Shown here: positions 55,453 to 64,000 of the stretch, in pieces
Layout: each line of letters opens with the position of its first letter
Numbering within the stretch: position 1 is the stretch's first letter
NCBI GenBank assembly: GCA_027422505.1
Contig: JAPQWV010001585.1
Coordinates: 1-64,000 of the forward strand
Reading direction: 5' to 3'
DNA from: Craterostigma plantagineum
Lineage: Eukaryota > Streptophyta > Magnoliopsida > Lamiales > Linderniaceae
DNA: 64,000 bases
The notes under the pieces: model-generated
What the model was told of the DNA's origin: nothing
Databases searched by the model: none
What the model saw: only the letters and a program-made list of their open reading frames with translations
Program-made: the position numbers and the translations under genes

Positions 55453-57157
55453 TGGGTTACCTGATGTCTCCGGAGATGCCACGTCTCCGAGTACGATGCA
55501 GAACAAAAATTTTCCGGCTTCCCCGATTTCCCTCGTTGCTCGGATCAGAATAATAACACATAGACACGTAATAGGGCGGGTCAAACCCTTAGAGAATTAC
55601 CAGTTGAAGCGAGTGGCAGCTCCACGTCCTTTTCTTAAAGACTTCGTCGATGGTGGTGGATGGCACTAGATCATCACGCTGACCTCATAGTGTACCACGG
55701 AATCAGTTCTCTAAAGATGGCTAGAGAGAACTGAGCCGTCGCGTGGGAGAAAAGTGTGTGCGTTCGGTGTGTGTGTTTTGTGCCTATTGTAATTTCGAAA
55801 ATCACTCTCTTTCTTATGGTATGGAGGCTCCGGTTGCAAATGAATCGAATCTTTTTGTTCGATTCGAAATTCGATTCGAAATTTAAGATTCGTATTCGAA
55901 ATATTGAAAATCAAATCCGAATAAGAATACTTTTTTTCGATTCGAATAATTTTAGAATACGAATACTGTATGGCAATATTCGATTCGAATCTTTTAGAAG
56001 ATTCGAATAATACAATATATATTAAATAACATATATTAATATATGTAGTTAATAGAATATGAAACAATTGTAGTATTCGAATAATAAAAGAATATGAATA
56101 TGAATATTCGAAAAATAAAAGAATACAAATAAATATGGTGGTATTCGACTCAATTCGATTCGTTTGCAACCCTATATGGAGTACGAAATTTAGCCTATTT
56201 TAAGGCTTGATTTCGAATTTTAAGTCCTTAAAGTATGAGAGATTTTTGCCACATTTATCTCTCCCTTTTGAATTCCATATCCGAACTTAAGAAAACTTAC
56301 TATTAATAAATAACTAACCTATATATTCAAATCAAATAAATTATCTTCTAATATGGAATATAAATTTTCAAATTTCAAATCCAGTTAGATAATATTCCAA
56401 ATATTTAAATTACATATTTATTTATATCAAAAACGCAAATTCCAAAAATACCCTCAAAGGAATATTTCAAATTTTAGCAAGTTAAAGTCTAACTTTACCA
56501 TAAGCCCATTAAGCACTTGGCCAATCCCAAGTCTTTATGTTAGTAACATATGAAGTCCCACATCGGTTCAATAAATGACCTAAGGCCCATTAAGACGCGG
56601 TCCAACGGCTCAAGGCCAATCAAGGCCCAAAACACATTCTCTCCTTATCAGTACACGTTGATGATCCTTTTTAAGCCCGACTCTCTAGCTTCCACTCAAT
56701 CGGAAAGAGAGGAATCCAATAGTTCGGTAGTTACCTAGCCAATCTCGGAGTACAGAACCGTAACCCGATTCGAGTGCGAATTTCGACTCAGTCTTTATTC
56801 CAGAACCTCACTATAGATTATAGTAATAAAAAACCCTTCAATTGTGTCCCAATCGAGTGAGAGTCATGATCTATGTCAAACTCACTGAACTCGATTCTAT
56901 GATAAAACGAAGAAGAGGCAAACCACAATTACTTGGTCAAGGATTTCGTAATTTCCTGTCGACATCCTCATAGGACACTTATCACGATTACTTGCCAGAC
57001 TATGAATTGGTACTCGGCGGTTTGAGCCCGACAATCACAAATCGTTATCAAGACCGCATCTAGCCCACTGACCCATACAACAGCAAATCGGGTCGAGGGG
57101 AACCAGTGACAGTCGAGAATTCAAAGTCAACTCCGTCAAAGCCCCTTTCGTTCTATT
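55453..57157 (-). repeat. LTR family A copy C (minus)
   Basis: It is the complement of copy A from its end back to about 34550. It starts TGGGTTACCTGATG on the plus strand and is cut near 57157, where SIRE leader sequence begins. A MITE is inserted at 55828-56174. Regions such as CAGTCTTTATTCCAG and GTGTCCCAATCGAGTGAGAG are close to copies A and B. Confidence 0.78.
55828..56174. mobile_element. hAT-type MITE rich in GATTCGAAT motifs
   Basis: The inverted ends contain GGTTGCAAATGAATCGAA (left) and the complement GGGTTGCAAACGAATCGAA (right). They are flanked by TATGGAGG (55820-55827) and TATGGAGT (56175-56182), a 7-of-8 target duplication. The 347-bp body repeats ATTCGAAT and GAATATTCGA many times. 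It has no coding capacity. Confidence 0.8.
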
Positions 57158-57947
57158 ATCACAGTATACTATCAACACTGATTCAAGCAACAACAGCGAA
57201 TTAGGCAGTAAAATTGCAGCCAATTGCTCGAAATCAACTACAGTCTACGCACAAACATGTAATTAAACACGTCATGAAGCACAATATATCAAATTTTAGC
57301 AAAATCAGTACGTGTTCAAGTCGTTCTAAACGCTACCGATCAAATCGTAAATGATCACTGATTCAATCAATTCAGCTTAATTGATGTTCTAAGTGCTACC
57401 GATCAAATCGTAAATGATTTCTATCACTGAATCGAGCGCGTAAACATCAAATTCAAGTCAAATAATCACAGAACTAAGCTATCAGATCGAAATTAATTTT
57501 CGCGCCAAAATTGTTCTTTGCATGGAACAGTTTCAAAATTGAATTTCGATCTGATTCTAACAATTTTTGATTCAAAACAGAACGAGCTCTGATACCAATT
57601 GTTATGTCCTCGATTATCAACTCCCAGATCTTAGACTTGAAATTTAAGGCAATCGATTAGAATTGTTAAGAATTAGATTTCGATCGAAAACCTTCTTAGA
57701 GAGCTTTGAGAGAGATTTTGCTTAGTGAGAGAAAGTTTTCTGAATTTCTCTCTCTAGAATATGATTTGCAAGCCTTTCGGATCAATTGACTAAAATTCTC
57801 TATTAAGTCAATGTGTACAATCCTATTTACACCAAGCATACTTCGTATTAATAGCATGCAAGTCCTAAACAAAGACTAATACAAATAAAGCCCATTATTA
57901 CAAGGACAGCTGATAAAATCAAAGCTCAACTAAAACGTTATTCCACA
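57158..57947 (-). mobile_element. SIRE-like 5' end: leader and LTR (minus)
   Basis: The LTR at 57600-57947 (348 bp) starts TGTGGAATAACG in sense orientation. The primer-binding site is intact (57586-57597, plus strand GCTCTGATACCA). About 430 bp of leader follow and are then cut at copy C. Its TATA inverted repeat has decayed. The LTR lies directly in the Helitron helicase sequence. Confidence 0.85.
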
Positions 57948-60900
57948 TCTGTATTTTCATCTGACATAAGATCCCACATTGTTCAGTCCAGTGGTTCGCA
58001 AGCAAATTTATGTATCATCGGTGCTTCGTCCCAAATGATTAACTCTGAGCGACGTAAGAGTTCTGCTAACATTGAACCATGACGTATATCGCACCTGTAA
58101 TTTTCACGTAAGGATATTGGCAAATTGAATCTTGAATGAGTTGTTCTGCCTCCCGCTAGCAATAAGAAAGCAATCCTGATGAGCTACAGGAATTACTATC
58201 TTGTTTTCCGACCGCAGTTTTCGTATTAGCAAATTGTATAAATAAGTCTTTACTGTTCCTCCTGGACCATTGAGGAAAAAAAGTTGACCATCATTGCATA
58301 TACGGATTCAATAACAGCATCAAATACCATTTTTTGATCTTCATTCAGTGTAGCAATTAAGTCCTCATTTTCCATTGTGCTTACTTCGATATTAAAGTTC
58401 AATTCTTCCATCAAGAATCTATTTCCAAGATCTCTCAAAATACTATTAGAGGGAGTCGGCATTCCAGGGAAGTACCAAGTGTTTTTGAGTTCTGATTCAA
58501 TAACTTCTCCACCTCTAGAGTATAAATTTGTAGTTCCTCGTCAGAAAGCTCCAAAGATGAAAATGTAAACAAATGCTTTGTTTCCACATAATATCTTCTG
58601 ACATATGTTTCCAGAAATTATTCAATAGTCCTAAAGGATCCGTTACTTCACTGTATGTCAATAGTGTATTAAATAAATGCCGCAACTGATATGGGGTTGC
58701 CCAGTGTACAGCTTCTTCCAGGGCTTGATGCCATTCAGAATCTTCTTCTGACAATCCTCTTCCGTAACATGCTTCTTTGAAACTTTGTAATATATGTCCG
58801 TTCACAGTTCGAATATCTCCATAGGATGTTGGTCCTTTCACAAACATAAGCAACATTTTCATGTAGTATATCTCACCAGCAGCTGGATGAATATTCACAA
58901 TTCTTCCAAGAACAATTCCTTTTTTCGTGGTGCCAAGCTTTTTTAGAACCGTTCCATACAAATTTTGACGGAAATTGTATGTAAGTTAGAGCCCTTGCTT
59001 CGCTATTACGTGCGTTTGTTACCATTCATTTGGTAAACATAGTTTTCTGAATACCATCTTGTGCCAGCATATTCTCCAAATCAGCAGCATCATAAACAAC
59101 ACTCTGATGTCCTTCAAGATGTACCGGAAGTCTTTGAACAGCTGGTGATCTATAATGTATGTCAAAAGCAAATATTCTCCACATAGCTTCGCAAGCAGTA
59201 CCTACAGTCAAGATATCTCTTTATTTCATCGTTGTGTGGCTATTTTTCCAGAGTTATCAACTGGCATCCACTGAATTTCTGTTTTGTATGATCATCGTTG
59301 CTTTGTCGACTCCCTTCGTAATATACTTGAACAAGTATTTGATTGCTTTACTCCTATTGCACCATTCAACGTTTATATGAGCATGATATTTTTTCAGCAG
59401 TGGTAGATTGTGCGGCACAACATAAGTATTATCTTTTTCAGATTTTTTTGTAATATAAATCATATTTATTTTCCTCCGACGATATCTCATATAACCGGTC
59501 TCATCTATTATCGTTGCCTCATTATACTGTTTAGGGAACTTTTTTGTGCACCTGTTATTTTCCATGCATGCTTTATTTGGTCTGTTCGAACCACACAGTC
59601 CATGCATCATAGATTGTTTGACCAAATAATATCCTTCCTCGTCCACATCAATGTCTGGATGTCTGCTGATATTACTGAGTCTACCTCCGAAGGACTTGGA
59701 TGTCCATCACGCCTAGTTAGCCAAATCAATATATGTGCATACGGCATACCACTTTTCTGAAGTTATATTGTATACAACACTAAAAAACAAAGGAATGCGT
59801 CTATCGTTGAATATTTTTTGTGAAATATTTTCCTCGTCATTGACATAAAATATTTGAGGTATCGTGTAGAAAACATGCCTGCAACCACATGCAAAGAATA
59901 TTCCTTTCCTAATATCAGAAATCAAACTGTCCAGCTTTATCTTAAAAACTCGACACTGCAAATCTAGCCTATCATTAGAGCTATCACTGCTATACTTTTT
60001 CTAATGATCTGTTATTTCATCCGAGTTAGGATTTGCTGTGATAGTAATGAAATGTGGATTACTGTACCACCTGCATAAAGCAAGAGCGTCATGGTAGTTT
60101 TTCGAGATATATCTGGGACAACCGGTAAACGAATATGGTAATATGATCTTCTTCCCAATTGATCTTGCATTTGTCTCCCCTCTGGATACAGCATCAGCAA
60201 TGTTATTGTAAATATCTGCTCTCAATGTCTTCTGATTATTTCTTAACAACGAAGTCTTTCTTGTTCGATCGCGGTGTAAGCATCGACAACATATTGATGC
60301 AGTAGACGTCCAGATCGTACAATACTTGTCCCTCTGATAATCTTCTCTGTATTTGATATGTGAATTCGCGCATAGTTATGTAACCTCTAATAGAGCTGTG
60401 GACCCTATTTGAGTAGGGTATCTGGTCATGGAATCCTGTCCAAACGGAAATAGAAAAGGATATTTTATAGCCATAAATGAAGGATGCGATTCACTGATTC
60501 TCTTTAGCGGCCCATTTTTTATCTGAACTATGATGTCTCTCTCTCCAATCGTTTCAGGAAGATCCCCAACTATCAATCCAGCAATTTCATCAGTGGAGGG
60601 AAGTTCATACTGTTTTCCTCTATGTCCTCGTCCAATTAGTAATATTGATAGTTCAGCAGTCTCTTCATATTCATATCTGTCTCGTGCCATTCGGAAAATT
60701 TTTGCCAGCTTATTGTATGTATCCATCATTTGAATGAGTGCTGAAACCACCGCTGTATCCAAATTTTCTGAACTTTTTTTGGACAACGTGCCTAAACGGT
60801 TTGAAACTTCATTTGAGGTGTCGTAGATATAGAGCTGAGCAAATTTTGGAGCCTCACCTTGAGCATGAAGTAATGAACCAATATTATGCCAGTTTTGACC

Positions 60901-61389
60901 GTGTATTTGGTAGACGTACGAACCTGTTCTTTATTTTACCGTTGAGTCTATTTTTGCACCCATTGATTTAAAGGAAAGGATTGAGTTATAGACACCTATA
61001 GATTGCCAGAAAGATATATCCGATAACTTTTCCTCAAGATATAACGGAGGTTGTTCAAGTGGAGGAAGTGAAACTCTTCCTTGGCTGCAATAGAGTGAAA
61101 ATACTAAATCGCCGATATTCGCTTTTGCTTTTGCTGACTCTGATTTCCACATCAATGCATGACAGTGTGGACATTGAATGATGTTCTCCACAATAATCAT
61201 TTTAGAATTTGACCTGTTCCTTTTATTTGAAAATGAATGTCTTCGAGCAAGCCTAATTCATATTAGAACATTATTTTTCAAACTATTCTATGACAACTTC
61301 TAAACAATATAAGTTTGACAATTACCTTCTAACAAAGTTCGAGGTCTTTCTTCATTGTATCCAAAGACTTGTGTATGTTCGTTGTTGTA
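57948..61389 (-). pseudogene. Helitron Rep/helicase (RepHel), inactive and interrupted
   Basis: Reading leftward, an N-terminal CPHCHALMW zinc-like motif (61170) is followed by a region with FPFGQDSMTRYP. The Helitron-like Rep domain comes next (PYSFTGCPRYISKNYHDALALCRWY). The HUH site reads GMPYAHILIWL with Tyr in place of the first His. The later Rep part has CTKKFPKQYNEATI and AIKYLFKYITKG. A Pif1-type helicase begins with LNEDQKMVFDAV. Its P-loop reads GPGGTVKT, where the invariant Gly before Lys is Val, and motif II IIWDEAPM lies just before the SIRE LTR. The remaining helicase motifs are absent. Many frameshifts are present. Plant Helitrons transpose as rolling circles using this protein. 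Confidence 0.9.
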
Positions 61390-61735
61390 TGATATCAGTT
61401 TAATTGTGCATTGATTTAATTAGCTGTCTTCGTAATTTGGGGCATTTATTGTAATAGTCCTTAGTTTAGGACTAAGTTTGTTATTTATACCAAGTATGTT
61501 TGGTATAAATAGTTGTACAAACATTGTGCTTAATGAGAAGAATTAGAAAATAATCCGAAAGGCTTGCAATTCAATTTCTAGATAGAGAAACACAAGAAAT
61601 CTTCTCACTCTAAAAGAAAGTCTCTCTCCGCGCTCTTCAAGAAGGTTTTCGATCAAAACTCAATCTCTACAATTCTTATCGATTTCCTTAGAATTCATGC
61701 CTAGGATCATAGAGTTGATAAATTAGGACCTGACA
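61390..61735 (+). repeat. 5' LTR of SIRE-3
   Basis: It starts TGATATCAGTTTAATTG within Helitron-flanking sequence and ends CCTGACA. The inverted-repeat TATA promoter (61482-61493 with 61500-61511) is perfect. Confidence 0.86.
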
Positions 61736-61737
61736 AT

Positions 61738-61749
61738 TGGTATCAGAGC
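61738..61749 (+). other. Primer-binding site of SIRE-3
   Basis: TGGTATCAGAGC, a full match to the initiator Met-tRNA 3' end, two bases after the LTR. Confidence 0.93.
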
Positions 61750-62806
61750 AGATTCGTTCTGTTTTGAATTGGAATTGTTAGAATTGGATTGGAGTTTGAG
61801 TTCCGTACTGTTCCATCGAAGAACAGTTTGGCGAAAATTTAAATTTCGATCTAATAGCTCAACTCTGTGCTCAATTGTTCTGAATTTGATGTTTTCGTGC
61901 TCGTTTTAGTGATACGAAACGTTTGTAATTAGATCGGTAGCGTTTAGAAGATCATTCGAGCTGAATTGATTGAATTTGAGTTGATGTTGTTCGCGCGATA
62001 AACTGTTAGAACACGTTCTGATTTTGCTCAAATTCGATATATTTTGCTTCATGACGTGTTTAATTGCCCGTTCGTGCGTAGTCAGTAGTTGGTTTCGAGC
62101 AGATTCGTGTAATTTCAAGGTCTAATTCATCATTTTTGCTTCAATCAGTGTTAAGTGTATTCTGTGATTTTCTCGATTATCTTAATTTTTCTCGCTAGGT
62201 TCTTCGATCATGTTAATTTCTGGATCGAAAAACTCTGCGCGAAAATTTTTCTCGATCGGAATACTTAGTCAGACCTAAAGTCGCCTCTACCAAGAACGAC
62301 TTTAGTAGAAAAATTTTTCAAGCCTTACCTAGCGAAAAACTTTTTCTAAGAAGACTAATTTTGACCTTTGCGCGCATAAAACTTACAATCGATAATTTTT
62401 TTGGTCAGACTTCTCAGTTTGACTAAGCGAAAATCATTTGCGTACGAGAAACCTTTTTCAGTCAAAGAATTTATTTTGACCCAACGAGAAACTTATTAAA
62501 CATAATGTTTCTCCGCGCACGAAATAAATTCACGATCCAAATTTTTTCTCGACCAGAAGATTTTGAGCAATTTTTCTCGCTCGTAAAGTTTTTCGCTGAC
62601 GAACTTTCTCGCACGAGAACAGTAATAGTGCCAATATTTCTCGACGAATTAATTTTTAATCAAACTTTAAAGATTGAGTCAAAAATTATTCTCAAAACTG
62701 CTCTAGAATCAAACGCTACTAACAAATCCGCTACTTGTGAAGCACATCACATCAATTCAAGACATCAAAACAACAAACGAAGATCCTACATCAACTCAAA
62801 GAAGAA
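61750..62806 (+). other. SIRE-3 leader
   Basis: About 1.06 kb without a coding frame, homologous to the SIRE-1 leader. The A-run/T-run quasi-palindromes are again concentrated in the second half (about 62240-62620). Confidence 0.72.
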
Positions 62807-63342
62807 ATGGATGCCTACTCCCTAAGAAATGATAATCGTCCTCCAATTCTAAAAAGGGGCGAATATACAGTTTGGAGAAGTTGGTTCTTAAATTTCATCG
62901 AACTCAAAGATCAAGCTGAAGATCTACTCAAATCACTTTATGAGGGACCGGAAATATTTTACATAAACCAAGAAGGTGATAGCTCGAACAATCCTCCGAT
63001 AGAAACCACTAGGCGAGTAAAATTACCAGTGAGCACGATGCAGTTGAAAAAGAAGAGCTAGAGCATATCTTATTGCTAAGAACACACTGATGCAGGCATC
63101 CCTAATGATATCTATAGACAAATAGATAGCATCCCAACTGCTAAAGGGATGTGGGATGATCTGGTGGGGATGATGCAAAGAACCGAAGTCGGTGCTAAAG
63201 CTAAGAAGGCTAACATACTCACAGCATATGACTCCTTCAAGGCCAAAAGTGAGGAGAGCTTACACGGTCTTTATCAGCGGTACCTCACTCTTCTCAACGA
63301 AATGAGGAAGATTGATATCAAAAAGACTAACATGGAGATGAG
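62807..63342 (+). pseudogene. gag: SIRE-3 gag, N-terminal part
   Basis: The frame opens MDAYSLRNDNRPPILKRGEY and follows SIRE-1 Gag through FLNFIELKDQAEDLLKSL. It shifts near 63050 and resumes MWDDLVGMMQRTEVGAKAKKAN to YQRYLTLLNEMRKID. It breaks off at about 63342 where SIRE-1 continues with NIRFLSSL. The zinc knuckle and all pol are absent. Confidence 0.87.
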
Positions 63343-64000
63343 AACTAATTGCCTCACATGTGATGTGCATTTTAGGAGTTGCATGTTATTAATTTCAGCA
63401 TTTTAATATATTTAATTCCTAGGAATTTTGGTATGAGAAATAATATAGAAGTCATTAGAGGCGAATAGTTACACGCGTTTAGTCAATATTTTTATATAAA
63501 AATAATAATAAATAGAAACTAATAAATAAATTAATTAATATGTTAGAATTATTTAGCTTAGTTACTTTGGTTTCCGGTGTGATACGTGTCAATTAATAAG
63601 TACAACTAATTATACGTGTCTGCGGGTAGACACCGCTATTTATACGTATCGATTGTTGGGTGTAAATTAGTTACACGTGTATGAGTTATATATTATTTAA
63701 TATTTGTGTGAGTAGATTTTCATAAATTTATACAAGCTATTTACTCAAAGTACAAAAATTAACTTAGTTTCCTAGTTATCAATATTAAAATACTTAACCT
63801 ATTACCAACGAGCATATCTCCATATGAGCTAATTAGGAATTCCAATACTTAGACAATGATCTCACGTGTATGGGTGTTAATATGATAGGTATTAGTTAAC
63901 GTAAAGAACAAGGAAAATAAACCACCGCCTTAGTATTAGTTATTTCAACTCATTATTGTTCTTTATCATCACTTCGTCTCAGCCTTAGGAAACCTTGCCA
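63343..64000. other. AT-rich non-coding end with repeated ACGTGT motifs
   Basis: No coding frame is recognisable. Short motifs around ACACGTGT or ATACGTGT occur at about 63459, 63582, 63610, 63670 and 63870. This spacing is reminiscent of a gypsy LTR, but I see no second copy, so I leave it unassigned. Confidence 0.4.

Larger units (their letters stand above)
61390..63342 (+). mobile_element. SIRE-3: SIRE-like 5' end (plus)
   Basis: It has an LTR, an intact primer-binding site, a leader and the first part of gag. The gag stops near 63342, and the following sequence is unrelated. It shares its layout with SIRE-1. Confidence 0.88.

Noticed and set aside
55711..56169. A 152-codon minus-strand open frame rich in Tyr, Ser and Ile
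   Set aside because: It lies over the ATTCGAAT repeats of the MITE; the composition is a by-product of the repeat.
63343..64000. Gypsy LTR at the right edge
   Set aside because: The ACGTGT motifs are suggestive, but there is no second copy, TG/CA end or primer site in the window.

Overview
This window is a stretch of higher-plant nuclear DNA, probably from a dicot with many retrotransposons; I cannot name the species. Almost everything in it is transposable-element sequence: Ty3/gypsy chromoviruses of the Tekay/Del type, several Ty1/copia lineages including a SIRE-like family, hAT-type MITEs and a Helitron remnant. The reading frames are mostly broken by stops, frameshifts and nested insertions. 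I see no intact host gene, no tRNA or rRNA gene, no CRISPR array and no bacterial-type operon. The only host-gene-like material is two damaged pieces of a pepsin-like (nepenthesin-type) aspartic protease at 1-330 and 8995-9451 on the minus strand.

Layout, left half. An old Tekay-like gypsy element (Gypsy-1, 727-8994, plus strand) lies between the two protease remnants. A SIRE-like copia element (SIRE-1) starts at 9452. It has an LTR, a primer-binding site, a long leader, gag, a coiled-coil/basic linker, protease and integrase. A complete, recently inserted Tekay-like element (Gypsy-2, 15460-25804, minus strand, 5-bp target duplication TATAT) splits SIRE-1 just after the integrase region. The SIRE-1 reverse transcriptase resumes at 25810 and stops at about 26956, where it is fused to a different copia element (Copia-3) whose 3' LTR runs from 30234 to about 32585.

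Layout, middle. A minus-strand copia gag-protease-integrase fragment (32586-34053) is followed by several LTRs of one large LTR family in both orientations: copy A (34054-35913, plus), copy B (37368-41016, minus, interrupted), copy E (45958-46393, minus) and copy C (55453-57157, minus). Copy B carries a probable solo LTR, which itself carries a 947-bp hAT MITE with a perfect 8-bp target duplication. A compact copia element that keeps only gag and protease between two LTRs lies at 41017-44323. An unidentified tandem repeat (44683-45555) and a decayed copia RT with its 3' LTR (46394-48603) follow.

Layout, right half. A minus-strand SIRE-like element (SIRE-2, 49474-55026) lacks its RT and 3' LTR. 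It abuts a plus-strand SIRE gag scrap, LTR copy C (with a second hAT MITE inside it) and another minus-strand SIRE 5' end (57158-57947). A Rep/Pif1 Helitron pseudogene (57948-61389, minus) follows, and then a plus-strand SIRE 5' end (SIRE-3, 61390-63342). The Helitron piece is therefore flanked by two SIRE 5' ends that point away from it.

Nothing here works as a pathway; the content is a record of insertion, deletion and recombination. The most useful signals are structural. The SIRE TATA box is embedded in a perfect inverted repeat that recurs in three LTR copies. The SIRE leader carries arrays of quasi-palindromes. Both unrelated gypsy LTRs carry TCGA-rich minisatellites. The gag-only copia element has a paired G-box promoter. 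The Helitron has lost key residues of both its HUH and its P-loop motif. All identity figures are counts by eye.
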